Shown piece by piece: positions 1-10,941 of a stretch of 64,000 bases of DNA. Source of the DNA: Datisca glomerata (lineage: Eukaryota; Streptophyta; Magnoliopsida; Cucurbitales; Datiscaceae); contig QANY01003900.1 of assembly GCA_003255025.1 (NCBI GenBank), positions 930,001 through 994,000 on the forward strand. The letters are read 5' to 3'. Numbering within the stretch: the stretch's first letter is position 1; each line of letters starts with the position of its first letter. The position numbers and the translations under genes are program-made. The notes under the pieces are model-generated. The model was not told the origin of the DNA. It did not search any database and saw only the letters and a list, made by a program, of their open reading frames with translations.

Positions 1-659
1 TTACTATGACAAGCTATTTTATTACGGATGATGGACATTGAAAATTATTACATTTATTATAAAACTAAGAATCTTGGACCTCAATCAATAATTCGATTAA
101 ACAAAAAAAACTCTTACAGACATACAATAACTCATTGTTATTGACTGAAACAATTTTTATGATGTAAGGATCTCTAAAAATGTATACATGGTCCCTCACA
201 TTCCTAAACATAATAATATAAGATAATATTTTTTATAAAGTATTAGTAAAAGAATAATTAGTTAATAGAATTTTAAATGAATTAAATAAAAAAATTAATA
301 TTATTCTATATTTAGTGAAACTCAAAAGGTAAAAAGAAAAATAAACAATTTCTGTCCCTTAAATCTCTTTTAATATAGTAAAGATATATGAGTGACAAAA
401 CATATACACGACGTTTGTAAATAAATGGGACGTGTAGCTAATAATTCATGCCCCATTTATCTTTATATTTTTAATAACTACTTAATATATAAAAACTATA
501 ATCCTCCACCTAATCCCTACCCTAGCACTTTTTTACCCTTACTACATTAGCTAACTAATCATCAAAAAAGACAATTCCTATGTTATTTTTCTCCTAAATC
601 ACATTCCCCAATCATTTTCTCTTCATTCCATGTCTCCTCATTGCCTCTAAAGATAGTGG
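1..659. other. AT-rich spacer, no gene seen
   Basis: Very AT-rich sequence with frequent stops in all frames. I see no gene, RNA or transposon ends here. Confidence 0.6.
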
Positions 660-839
660 TTCGCTCTATTGGAGCGCTTTGGATGGTTCGGTTTGATTGT
701 AATTAAGTAAATGCGCGGTTTAATATTTTTGTGAAAAAGTTGAACCGCACTACACCAAACCTAACCGCCATATATTTGCCCTTTCAATTGCCTTATCCAC
801 TCATTTCGCTCATTTTCCCAAACCCTACTTCTCTCTATC

Positions 840-1170
840 TCTCTCAAAATCTGAGCTCTCATGTTTCACCCTGTATCTCTCCTTCTCCATATATGAATTT
901 TCTCGTCTCACTGTCAATGTCACTCCTCCTCTGAGCTCTATCATTACTATCTAATCTCTGAACTATGAAAATGAAATCCTAACTCTCTCTTTATTTATCT
1001 ATCTATTCTCACCCAAAATTTGAGCTGTGTTTCACCCTGTCTCTCTCCCTCTCCCTATATGAGCTTTCTCGCCTCACTCTCAATGTCACTCCTCTAAGCG
1101 CTATCGTCTCTCTCTCGTCTCCCTCTTATCTCTGAATTATCAAAATGAAATCTTAGCTCTCTCCTCTCTC
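840..1170. repeat. Tandem duplication of a pyrimidine-rich ~170-bp block
   Basis: The block at about 840-1000 (Gag-CTCTCATGTTTCACCC type sequence followed by TCACTCCTC and ATGAAAATGAAATC) recurs at about 1015-1165 with the same order of landmarks and many small differences. Both copies are CT-rich. No open frame runs through both, so it looks like non-coding sequence duplicated in tandem. An ORF at 731-934 lies across it but has no recognisable product. Confidence 0.6.
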
Positions 1171-1197
1171 TCAAGCAAAATATATATAGCCTCTTCT

Positions 1198-1375
1198 ACT
1201 TCAGTTATCCACATGAGCTGCTTGATTGAGCAAGCCATAGTTGAAATCACCTATCATCATCATCATTCCTCTTCCACTTCAATTATTCACATGAGCTGCT
1301 TGATTGAGCTAGCCATAGTTGAAATCACCCATCATCATCAGCAGCATTACTATCATCATCATCATCATTACCATC
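1198..1375. repeat. Two ~78-bp direct repeats with ATC/CAT microsatellites
   Basis: The segment around CACATGAGCTGCTTGATTGA occurs at about 1210 and again at about 1288. Each copy is followed by GTTGAAATCACC and a run of CAT/ATC triplets. The triplet runs create histidine-rich translations in an ORF at 1213-1518, which I treat as an artefact of simple sequence. Confidence 0.7.
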
Positions 1376-2099
1376 ATCTCTCTCTCTATCTCTCTCTTTC
1401 TCCCTGCCCCTTTCTCCCCATATCTCTCTCTCACCAAGATCTCACCAATCTTGCAATTTGTCCATTCTTGGTATTTAATTTAATGACTCCTGATGGCATT
1501 TATTATTTTTTAGTATGATTTAGAAGAACTAATAATATGTGCGAGTATTCAATCTTTGCTTATCCTTGAATTCAACAAGGTTGTTGCTGATCGACATGGA
1601 CGCCGTGGAGAAGACACGTAAATACATAGTCACATGCGAGTTCTTTAGTTTTTTGTTTACCACGTAATGCTTGATTGTAATTTGGACTATTAATATATTA
1701 TACACAACAATCTGTGCAAGTCTTTCAAACGTTTATTTTGTTGGTGATGCTTTGGTTGTAATGACCTCTACTGAATGTAAACCTATGTTCATCATATTGA
1801 ACTTTATTAACTCCAAGTCTTTCAAATGTACTTTACTTTTCTTGTGATGCTTTGGTTGCAATGGCCTTTACTCTATGTAAACCTAGGTTCAATTTTTGAG
1901 TTGCAACTCCAATATGATGAACTTCATTATCATTTTTTACATGAATTTAAGTTGGATTCTTTTTATTAATGACAGATGTATTAATTGATAGTCTATTAAC
2001 ATGTTTTATTAGTCTCATAACTATTTAATTTGTATAGGTGGTCATAGAATAAAAAATAATAATTCAATTAACGAGACTCAGATGTGTAAATCAATAGTT

Positions 2100-2545
2100 A
2101 CTTGAAATATTCAAATAGTTATAACATACTACTTGAGCCCTTTAAGTTATCATATTTGAATCAGGATTCGTTATTGAAAATCATCATATGTTACTTGAAT
2201 GGTTTAAGTACTTATAACATACCACTTGAACCATATAAGTTATCAAATCAATCTTTGTCTTCACTAAAGGAAAATCAAAAGCAGTTACTTGAATGGTTCA
2301 ATTAGTGTATTATGACTACTTGAACTCTTCAAGTAACTGTTACTTTTTCTAGTAGACAAATAAAAGTTAGAAATGATAACTGAGAGGTCTAAGTAGTTTT
2401 GTCATGATTGTTTGAACTCTTCAAGTAATTATTTAGATATTTTCAGTAACTCAAGAAAAATAGAGTGAATGGTCAAGTAATTATCTATGACTACTTGAAC
2501 CCTTCAAGTAACTATTTATATTTTTCAGTAATTATTTTGAACGAA
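2100..2545. repeat. Cluster of near-identical short palindromes (TACTTGAA-NNN-TTCAAGTA)
   Basis: An interrupted palindrome with 8-bp arms, TACTTGAACTCTTCAAGTA, lies at 2317-2335. A copy with a CCC centre lies at 2492-2510 and a weaker one near 2409-2429. Single arms (ACTTGAA or TCAAGTAA) recur every 40-90 bp from about 2100. The spacing is irregular, so this is not a simple satellite. No coding explanation is visible. Confidence 0.65.
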
Positions 2546-3118
2546 TCAGAATATCATTGCACAATATGAAGCCAAGAGTTACATGATGGAGTGTCAAACC
2601 CTTATTAACAATAACTCTCTCCATACCAATCGAACTACGAATACATTGTGATCAACAAGAAAAAATAAAGAAAACTCCAGCTCATCTTGCTAATATAACA
2701 AATAGCATCAGCAACTGAGTTTAATTTCTCATTAACCTAACAAAGGAACGAACTCGTAGTTTGACCCAATATAGACTACAATTTCTCACCTAATCGATGG
2801 CTAATTTTAGATATTATAAAAAATAAGAAACTATCACAGTTCACGTTAAAGAAAACCATCACCATGTGGTTTCCAATCTGATTATCTGACAAGTTAATTG
2901 GCAGAGAGATAACTCTTCTACAAGAATCAGTATTTTTAGCAGACCAAAAATTTATCCAAGTCTCTTCTATTGATAACATTGCTTTCATTGAATCAACATC
3001 AATTCTCATATTTCTAGAAACTTAAAGTCTTGAAAACTTGAAATGTATCAATAACTCCCATAATTTGTTGTTGGCCGCTTGTACTCCCATGCAACGAACC
3101 GGAGAAAAATCTGTCAAG

Positions 3119-3325
3119 TAGCACTAATCAAGCATGCTAGGGGACGTGAATTTAAAAACGACTAGCACTAATCAAATGCTAGAGTACATGAAACTTAGAA
3201 ATGACTAGCACTAATCAAAGGCTAGAGGATGTGAATTTAGTAACAGCTAGCGCTAATCGAAGGCTCGAGGACGTGAACTTAGAAACGGCTAGCATTAATC
3301 AAAGGCTAGGGAACGTGAGAATGAA
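3119..3325. repeat. ~43-bp tandem repeat, just under 5 copies
   Basis: Successive units start with TAGCACTAATCAA (variants TAGCGCTAATCGA and TAGCATTAATCAA), then GGCTAGAGGACGTGAA and a purine-rich tail. Units begin near 3119, 3163, 3206, 3249 and 3292; the last is incomplete. Non-coding minisatellite. Confidence 0.75.
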
Positions 3326-3329
3326 AAAT

Positions 3330-4290
3330 TCTTGAAGACATATTAGCACTTACTACAATCTAAGGCTAAAAGAAAGAAAGACAGAAAAAAAAACGTTTGT
3401 CGTTGAAATTGCATTCTTAGAGAATTCTTGAAAAAATTCTTGGAGAAGCAAGATTTATAAGAATTCATATTTTTAGTAGTTGATCCGATCAAAAATGATA
3501 ACTCGAAGATATCAAGTGATTTTTTATGATTACTTGAATCAATCAGCTAATTAATTAAATATTCAGTTGTCAAACTCATCAGAAATTATGGGCCAATTTT
3601 AAAAATAGGGTATAGATTTCAAAAAACTTTATCCATTGGTATACGTTTTCGAAATACCCAAGTTTAAGCGTGAGCAAAATTAAGTAGTACATTTCATATA
3701 TAATTAGATGCTGAAAAGTAAAATTTATTATATGGAGATCTAATAATTTTCATGCTAAAAATACTTTTTGGTCCCTTAGCTTTGACTATTTTTTCATTTT
3801 GGTCTGTCAATGTTATGTTTTTTAATCAATTTAATCTTTAAATATTGAGCTTAGTTCTAATTGTGGTCCCACCAACAACTTTCTGAGCAAAACATGAGTG
3901 ACTTGGCAGAAAATAATCATTTTTGTGATTAAAAACTGATATTTTAAAAATAGGGTATAGAGTTCTAATGTCTCGTTTCATTCGCATATAGTTGATAGCG
4001 GGCAAATTAAAAAATGATATAAAGTTTAAGACGATACGGAAAGTTTTGCGTTGCTGTGAACATTAACACATTAGTTTCAGAAAAAAAAGTTGGTAATATC
4101 TTGAGAGAAGAGAGAAAGAGCGATTACAAATAAATATAACATTCATTATTATTTTAATATATAAACAGTAACAAAGAAGGACCAAAAGTAAAGTTCATGA
4201 CCAAAAATGAAAAAACGGTGACGTTGAAAGACCAAATGTGTGTCTTAGCATAGTTTTGTCCATATCCTTTCTGATAATTAAGTACTTAAA
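3330..4290. other. Spacer downstream of the RNase T2-like gene
   Basis: AT-rich sequence. I see no gene. The segment on either side of 3750-4260 (TTTTGGTCCCTTAGCTTTG and, reversed, GTGACGTTGAAAGACCAAAT) suggests a degraded element with inverted ends, but I could not fix its borders. Confidence 0.4.
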
Positions 4291-4293
4291 AAG

Positions 4294-5705
4294 TTAAAAC
4301 AAGGGAATCTTCATGCTATCTTTGCATGTCATGGACGACTTGTATTTGGGGCATTCCACAAATCCTGATCCTGAATTGTCTACACAAATGTAAACCCTGT
4401 AAAGCTGACGGCCTTTAGATATTCTATCCAGTATGCATCGAAAACCAGGAGTATATCCAGTTACATTTTTTATTGCATTTTCGTACAGTTTTAAACTGAA
4501 GAAATCTCTACTTGGTTTAATTCCTGTAACAATTTTGCTTCAAACTATATTAAGTGTTCACATAAGAAAAATGAAGAAAGTTTTATTAAGCGATAATTGT
4601 CAATTACGTACCTACGTCTTTAAGAACGTTAAGTAGGTTTAATTCATTTCTCAGATTGAGAGCTAATTCAAAATACTCATACTGATCGAAACCTGAGCAA
4701 GTTCCATATTTTCTCCAATTTTCTGACCAATTGAGTACTCCGTCGTTACTTGGGCAATCAAGTGACGGCCAGTTTTTTTGCAAACTCTCTTTGAGATTTA
4801 AAACCTGTGGCATATTGCGATATTTATACTTTGAGCCAGTAGTTAAAAAGTAATGAAGATATGGAATCTCAAGTGATAAAGACATTGGACTTAAGGGTTA
4901 GCTTAAGTGAAGTGGTGAAGACATTGGATTTAGAAGTTTGCTCACTTCTAGGTCATGGGATTGAGTCCTCTTAAAATGCAAATAATTCATTGGGGACTCA
5001 GTCCCATATATAGTGTTAAAGTCAACAATTTACTTTATTTCAGATGATACAGTGTACGAGTCTCATGAGATTTGTCGATTGTACGAGTCTCATGAGATTT
5101 GTCTATTGTACAAATCTCAGTGCACTCATGGTCACCAAAGTTTCCTTACACGAGCTAGGATAAGTCTATAGCTTTAGTACTGGAGTTTGAGGCCTCAATA
5201 AATTATAGTACCTAAGGGAATTTAGAACCTAAGACATGGTTGTTTGGGGTAAAAAATATTTCAGTAGTTCCATACATATCATCTTTAATATAATACTTTT
5301 TTAATGTTAAGTTATGATTAAAATTACCATGTTTAGGTCCAAATTGCTATCAGGATCACAAAAGGTTGGATCTCTGCCTTCTCTTATGGCAGGTTCTAAT
5401 TTGTTAATGATAAAATCGTGTGCGGGTTTTCCTGTTGTTGGATAACAACAACCTTTTATTGCTTTGCAACGTGATCCTGGCCACTGTAAATCATAGTATA
5501 CTAGTAAGAGTATAGAAAATAATCGTTACATTTTCGGTTAATGGAGTAAAAGTTGAATGAATATAGTCATTTTTGAAATGTAGAAGGATGAGGACTCACA
5601 CACCTCTAAACGAAGATAGAAGAAATCAAATTCAACTGAAAGAATAGTACTAAAGAGATATTGTATCATCAAAAACTGAATCAAGATTGAAGAGGTCGAC
5701 TTCAT
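4294..5705 (-). CDS. RNase T2 family protein, secreted, active site lost (pseudoenzyme)
   Basis: Four exons on the minus strand: 5604-5705, 5328-5483, 4612-4804 and 4294-4523. Together they give 681 bp, 226 residues plus TAA. All three introns are GT/AG and the frame closes at each junction. Residues 1-23 are a hydrophobic signal peptide. A mature start like FDFFY follows, then WPGSRC (35-40), CCYPTTGKPA (46-55) and CDPDS (76-80). The C-terminal half has LYRVYICVD (191-199) and further cysteines, all matching plant S-like (class I) T2 RNases in order and length. The first catalytic motif, normally IHGLWP, reads INKLEP (60-65), so the catalytic His is Asn61. The second, normally HEWxKHGTC, reads ENWRKYGTC (114-122): both His and the Glu are gone and only Lys118 remains. 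N-glycosylation sites are possible at Asn170 (NVT) and Asn111 (NWS). RNA cleavage is very unlikely. Inactive T2-like proteins used as storage proteins are known in some plants, so storage, binding or defence roles are possible. Expression cannot be judged from sequence. Confidence 0.9.
5050..5125. repeat. Short tandem duplication in intron 2 of the RNase T2-like gene
   Basis: TGTACGAGTCTCATGAGATT occurs twice, about 38 bp apart, followed by a degenerate third copy (TGTACAAATCTCAGTG). It lies inside the 523-bp second intron. Confidence 0.6.
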
Positions 5706-5764
5706 GGTATCTTTCTTTTACTTTCAACGTCGTAAGTAGTGGGTACTGTTGAATTATGAGTAGC

Positions 5765-5776
5765 AATATATAAAAT
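5765..5776 (-). promoter_or_regulatory. Candidate TATA box of the RNase T2-like gene
   Basis: On the minus strand TTTTATATATT lies about 60 bp upstream of the chosen ATG at 5705-5703, the usual distance for a plant TATA box with a short leader. This is position and composition evidence only. Confidence 0.35.
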
Positions 5777-6183
5777 GAGTACGTAGCTTTTGTTGATTGG
5801 TTGTGATTTATCACATTGAATTTATAGGGTGTTTCGCTCGGTTTTTACGCTAGAGTTTATATAGCTTCTAGCTTAAATTAAAATCTATTAACGTATAGCA
5901 ATATTTTTTTTATAAATATTTTTTTTACCAATACATATACTAAACTAGTTTACTTAATAAAAATAAAACGAATATATTTTTAATAAATCTCCTAGGTTTG
6001 CCTTTTCATATTTCTTTTTGCTTTAATTGCAAGACAAGAATGATTTATTTTTATTCTCATTTATACTTCAGGTTAAAAAATCAGTTAAATTTTGTTATCT
6101 TACCACTTTTTTTACTTTATTATAAATAGTTTTTAACCATGGATCATTATAAAATGGTATGCATACTAAATTATCATTATAAA

Positions 6184-6360
6184 ATTTTGATGGAGACTTC
6201 ATATGGAAAACCATGCCCTTACAAACTAAAGTGCCTAATTAAGTCTGAGAAAATTTGTCTATAAATTAGGAAGGACCATATATCATTCATAAGATATTTA
6301 GAGAAGGGGCATATCAGTTAAAGTCCCTCAAAGGCTATATCTGTATAACAATGATAAGTT
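6184..6360. repeat. Left copy of a divergent ~180-bp direct repeat
   Basis: The sequence around CTTACAAACTAAAGTGCCTA, TATATCATTCATAAGATATT and AAAGTCCCTCAAAGG has a diverged partner at 11604-11709. That partner continues after the LTR element at 16018-16070 (CTTACAAACTAAAGAGCCTA, TATATCATTCATAAAGTATT, AAAGTCCCTAGAAAG). The two copies flank the LINE-plus-copia nest. Confidence 0.6.
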
Positions 6361-6589
6361 GGTTATACTTAAAAAAACTCACCTTATGTAGAAAGGTACC
6401 TTAAAAAATCATAAAAACACTAAATGGCGTTGTGGACAAAATTGTGTCCACAAGTGCACCAATAAAAGTAATGGTAGCAATAACGGTAAATGTTCAAGTC
6501 AAGATATTAAAGAGTCTAATCATTTTTCATGGTTCTAAAGTCTCTAATCCTTCTTGAACTTGAAGAAAAATGCTAAAATTGAGAAGTCA

Positions 6590-6853
6590 TATGATAGAGT
6601 GAAGTGTTGCTTGTATTGGAAATGGTAATTTTGTTACGCTGCTCGCAGATTCTTGGTTTCTAGGTAGACCGCTTTTGAGCAAATATAGGAATCATATTCC
6701 TCTATCCACGGGATGGAATTTGGCGACTAAAGTGAATGGTGTAATTTGTGGTTCCTTGTGGGTTTTTACTTCTCGTGGTGGATCTTTCATGAAGAAAACT
6801 AAGGCTGAAGTGCCTTTTATTCCTCTCCCCATTCTGACCAAGATGATATATGG
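6590..6853 (+). mobile_element. LINE fragment, part 1 (region before the zinc-binding domain)
   Basis: The plus-strand translation contains IGNGNFVTLLADSWFLGRPL, the usual 'GNG..V.FW.D.WLG..PL' region near the end of plant LINE ORF2, then runs to MIYG at 6853. The reading frame resumes at 10942 after a copia insertion, as YSLGRPNGVLFVASAYSCFL, the 'W..s.nG.FsVkSAY.lL' motif. It is decayed and not functional. Confidence 0.75.
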
Positions 6854-7091
6854 TGTTGAACTCATAGAAGATTGCTGAATAGATTGTGTATTCTCAATAA
6901 CCTTGCAAGGAATAAGTACAACTAATATGTAATGAGATTGCATGCACACACACGTCCAAACAAAACCCTAACAGCTAGTAACAATAAGCTAACTATATTA
7001 ATAACTAATTGATAAAAAAATTACAAGGAGACAATGAGCTAATTGTTCTAACAAGTAAGCTTATAGACTAGGCTAGCCAGTATCACTAACA
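6854..7091 (-). repeat. 3' LTR of the copia element at 6854-10936
   Basis: 238 bp. Aligns along its length with 10699-10936 and shares the ends TG...CA (TGTTGAACT / CACTAACA on the plus strand). On the minus strand it follows a purine-rich tract (CTTGAGGGGGCA). Confidence 0.85.
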
Positions 7092-7818
7092 TGCCCCCTC
7101 AAGCTAGAAGTACATTGAATTACTTTCAGTTTGTTGCAATGAACTAGGAAACATGCTTTAGGAAGGGCATTGGTCAGTACATCTGCTAACTGGTCTTCAG
7201 TAGGAAGATATTGAACTTGCAGTTGCTTGGTAACAGCGTTTAGCCTGATGAAATGAACATCAAGCTCAACATGCTTGGTCCTAGAGTAAAATACTAGATT
7301 TGCAGCAAGCATTCCAGCTTCAATGTTCCCACACCAAACGGTTGGACATGAATTGACAAAAAAAAGACTAAGTTTAAGAAACAAATATTGTATCCAAATT
7401 AACTTTGTTGCAACTTGGGAGAGATACATGTACTCTGATTTTGTGCTTGATCTTGCAATAACTTGTTATTTCTTTGAGCTCCACACAATTAGATTTTTAT
7501 CATGGTAAATGTAGTAATTAGCGGTAGACCTTCTGTCATCCAAGTTGGTAGCCTAGTTAGCATGTGTAAAACCTTCTAAAGACAAGGAAGATGATGGTGT
7601 AAACACTAAACCAAAGCCAACGTTACCTTTTAAGTATCTTAAGATCCTTTTACAAGAAATCCAATGTTCATTAATGAGATTCTGAAGAAATTGAGATTAC
7701 TTGTTAACAGAGAATGATATATCTGGCATTGTCATGGTGAGGTACTATACTGAACCTACTGTACTTCCATGCAATGAAGGATCTTCAAAAGGTGTAGTAG
7801 ATTGTGAAAATAACTTGA
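7092..7818 (-). pseudogene. Copia pol remnant: end of RT and RNase H
   Basis: The minus-strand translation, with frame breaks, shows DISFSVNK..SQFLQN, CKRILRYLKG, NLDDRRST, ARSSTKSEY, YSRTKHVELDVHFIR and LPTEDQLADVLTNAL. These are the ordered landmarks of copia RNase H (DRRST, SSKKQ, ARSSTE, KHI, QIADIFTK). Several stops interrupt it. The longest open stretch is 7073-7429, which runs into the LTR. Upstream it stops at TTPFEDPSL near 7780, where foreign sequence begins. Confidence 0.8.
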
Positions 7819-8871
7819 CCTGAATCGAATCGAACCGAACTTGATCGATTTGGTCAATTTTTTAGCTATAAATCGGCAATTCGATGTAGGACTAGGAAAA
7901 AACTAAACCTTTAATTCGGTCCTAAATTTCAGTCCATTATTAACCGAACCACCCATAAATTCTCAATATCTAAGTGTTTTATTTTCAAACCCTAGGCCTA
8001 CTCTCTCCTTCTTTTAACTCGATCACAGGTGTCTCCCTCTCCTACCCTTCGGCTTTCACCTCTGGCCAGACCGAATCATGGCTGCGAGCAGTGCCCGTCC
8101 TCAGACGACTCATCAGGTGATCATCTTCCACCCTGGCCATGAATAACAAAGTGAAATTTTGTCTTCCACCATCCAACATCTTAAAACATTAATTATTTTT
8201 CATGATGTGTTAATGCCTAGTTTTCACCTTATCATCTTTGTTGTTCATGTAATTGTTTGTTTGTGAGTCATAATTTCACTTTTGAACTTGTCCCTTGAAT
8301 GTGTGGATACTGCTTGTTGGTCGTGAGCTTGTGGTTATCAGCGTGAAGAATTTTGTCCCTGAGTTTATCTTTATTGTAGGTTCATGAAAGTTATTTTATC
8401 TTTTAGTGAAGAGGTTGATAAGGGTTTTATCATTTTAGTTGAGTTTCTTCTACTTTGATACTTTTTATGGGTTTTATCATTTTATCTTACTTCCTGAGAA
8501 TAAAAGCTTATATGGTTTATATGTGGTTATCAACATGAAAGATTTGTTTTTATGGTTTATATATGGTTTATCCTCCTTCATGAGAAGATAAGCTTTTAGT
8601 TGAGAGGCTTATATGTGGTTATAAGCGTGAATAATTTGCCCCGGTAATTGTTTTTATGGTTGAGAGGATTATATGTTTTTTATCATTTTATCCTACTTCT
8701 AGACCAAATAACCTGTATGACCTTACCAGATGATATCCGTTCTGGTCGGTTCAATTTTTCAGGTAAGACTGGTCAGTCTGGTCCTTCATATAGGAGGATT
8801 GTTACTTTCGGCTCAGTCCAAATTTTCTGTCAAAAACCAGAAGAACCGCCCGTGAACACCCCTACTTAGGT
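7819..8871. mobile_element. hAT-like non-autonomous insertion inside the copia element
   Basis: Sequence between the two copia coding remnants is unrelated to copia. Its right end is GTGAACACCCCTA, the complement of the TAGGGGTGTTCAC terminus seen in plant hAT elements, followed inward by a CGG/GGTT-rich stretch. The left end has GAATCGAACCGAAC-type sequence but no clean matching terminus, so the left border is approximate and a target duplication was not found. Internal sequence has no transposase. Loss of copia RT and integrase may have accompanied this insertion. Confidence 0.5.
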
Positions 8872-10680
8872 GCATTTTACCAAACTTGCATGCATTACAA
8901 AAAGAAGGAATTGAACTAAGAGAAGAAACTTAATATATTGAAGTACAGTTTTCAGAATATTGCTTGAGGGATGACCAAGTCTTATACGTAAAATATTGAC
9001 ATCAGTACAGAAGATAGAATTCAAACTTGAACTAGTAACAAAGGAACTACATGATTTGAAACTAGGATGATTTACATACAAACTTTGAGAATTATCATTA
9101 CTAATAGACTGACTTTGACATGAATGAGAATTGTATGATGTTTGTAGGTGTAGTTATGAGAGCAAAAGGCAACTTTGAGAAAATGGACCTTTTAAGGACA
9201 AAATGATACAAACCATCCTAAAACACCCCTTGCAGAAGGACTGTCCTCGTATCCTTGTCTTTGATAAAATAGAAAATGGAGTCAAATTCTATGATAACAT
9301 CATTATCAAGAGCAATTAGGATGCACTTGATAGATTTGTAGTAATAGAAGGAACACAAAGTATCTAGGTTAAAAGAAGGGACAATATATTTAAATATGAA
9401 CTTGACCCACTCTTATGAAAATTGTTATTATCTTCTAAAAATTTTGAACTACATATACAAGAGATAGGTAATAACTCACAATTTCCCACAATGAGATTAC
9501 CCTTACCTTTATAATCTGATTTCATTGACAGATTCTCTATGTAGTTATATGGTTTATTGCCCCACTGTCTATGTACCAAGAGTTATTAATGACTGAGGAA
9601 GGAGTTTCAAGGTAAGCAGCAATGTTTGAACTCCCTAAACTATTGTTAGGTGGGTGACTTTGCTATGGTGTATACTATGGTTGTTGAAATTCATAGTCAA
9701 ACATGTTATAACGGGTGTATGCATTATGGCCTATACGTTTGCAAATTTAAAATTGGTATGGGCATTCCTCTTCCACGACCACGGCCTATGCTTTCAAAAT
9801 TTTACGTGCTTATGTTGTTAAATGTGTTCATATTACTACGTCCTCTTCTATTATTGGAAGAATGAAACTGGACATCATTTGTAGATGGACTTGATATATT
9901 AATAAGGGTACTTACTGTAGAGTTATTTTGTTCCAATTACAATTCTTGGCTCTGTAAAATGAATTAAAGCTCTTGTATTAACACAAGTTCTGCTCTTGAG
10001 GTTAGATTAATAACCATAGGATCGTAATCATTTCTGAGACTTCCTAGGATGTACAATAAGAGTTCTTCATCTAAAATATTGTGTCCATAAGCTAACAAGT
10101 TATCAGCAATTGAGCACAACTTTACAATGTAGTCATTTATACTCAGAGATCCTTTCTTGGTGGACTAAGCTAAAGTCTAAGTTGTAATAATTTGGACATA
10201 GAATTTGTGGCAACAAGACTCTCAAGAACTTATCAAACTTCATTTGAATAGCCATAACGAACTACATGACCAAACATAGACTCTGCTATAGAAGTTAGCT
10301 ACCAATTTAGGAGAAACTAATCTATGCAAATCCATGGTAAGAAGACAAGGTTAAGAAAGGTTGCAAAAGAGACAACACATGAACTAACCTTGATGATATA
10401 CTGAGGTGGTCTTATAGTTTTGCCAAGAAGGAAAACCTTTAACTCATATGCACGAACTAAGGTAGTGATCTGTGAACGCCAAAAAATGTAATTGCCTCAA
10501 TTAAGATGATTGTGTATTGGGATTCAGATTCTTAGAATCATATTTTCAAGATCCGAGAGAGCTTGAGGTTAAGAGGTGCTTAAAGTTGTTGACATTGCAA
10601 AAGAGCCCTAAGAATACGATTTTGACAAGAAGAAGAAAAAAGGAAAAGAAGAAATAGACAAGGAGAGATGAGAAGAGAGA
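8872..10680 (-). pseudogene. Copia gag / protease / pre-integrase remnant
   Basis: Minus-strand pieces: RLGHPSSNILKTVLQ (8866-9081), the GAG pre-integrase 'H.RLGHPS..' motif; NLSMKSDYKGKGNLIVGN and LPISCI (9364-9579), the stretch following the copia protease DSGAT site, here read as RQWGNK so the aspartate is lost; and a gag-like region to about 10680. Stops and frameshifts throughout. Confidence 0.65.
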
Positions 10681-10685
10681 TTCAA

Positions 10686-10698
10686 GGCTCTGATGCCA
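10686..10698 (-). promoter_or_regulatory. Primer binding site (initiator tRNA-Met type)
   Basis: Directly inside the right LTR the minus strand reads TGGCATCAGAGCC, one base from the TGGTATCAGAGCC complement of plant initiator tRNA-Met used by copia elements. It fixes the element's orientation as minus. Confidence 0.85.
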
Positions 10699-10936
10699 TG
10701 TTGAACTTAGAAAAGATTTCTGAATAGATTGTGTATTCTTATTAAGCTTACAAGGAAGAACTACAACTAATATATATTGAGACTGCATGCACATGCACGT
10801 CCATATAGAACCCTAACAACTAGTAACAATAAGCTACCTATATTAACAACTAACTGATAAAAATAACTACAAGGAGATAATGAGCTAACTGTTCTAGCAC
10901 GTAAGCTTACCGATTAAGCTAGCCATTTCACTAACA
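10699..10936 (-). repeat. 5' LTR of the copia element at 6854-10936
   Basis: 238 bp, the partner of 6854-7091, bounded inside by the primer binding site and outside by the TGTGG target duplication. Confidence 0.85.
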
Positions 10937-10941
10937 TGTGG

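Larger units (their letters stand above)
6854..10936 (-). mobile_element. Ty1/copia retrotransposon nested in a LINE
   Basis: Two similar LTRs (6854-7091 and 10699-10936) begin TGTTGAACT and end ACTAACA on the plus strand. The element is read on the minus strand: 5' LTR at the right, primer binding site at 10686-10698, gag/protease remnants, RNase H at the left. It is flanked by TATGG (6849-6853) and TGTGG (10937-10941), a 5-bp target duplication with one mismatch. Removing the element and one copy of the duplication restores the LINE frame. The central integrase/RT part is missing, apparently replaced by the insertion at about 7819-8871. Confidence 0.85.

Noticed and set aside
660..775. GGTTCGGTT / GAACCGC sequence as another hAT MITE
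   Set aside because: Composition is reminiscent, but I found no terminal GGGGTGTTCA sequence or 8-bp duplication.
1213..1518. Histidine-rich 101-codon ORF
   Set aside because: Its histidine runs come from CAT/ATC triplet repeats and the rest from CT-rich sequence. No homology or promoter context.
2776..3009. 77-codon minus-strand ORF
   Set aside because: No recognisable domain, no neighbouring exons I could join, and length within chance expectation.
4294..5705. Classing the RNase T2-like gene as a self-incompatibility S-RNase, given the transposon-rich surroundings
   Set aside because: Three introns and blocks such as CCYPTTGKPA and CDPDS fit S-like class I RNases, and no F-box genes are nearby. 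The lost active site also rules out an S-RNase mechanism.
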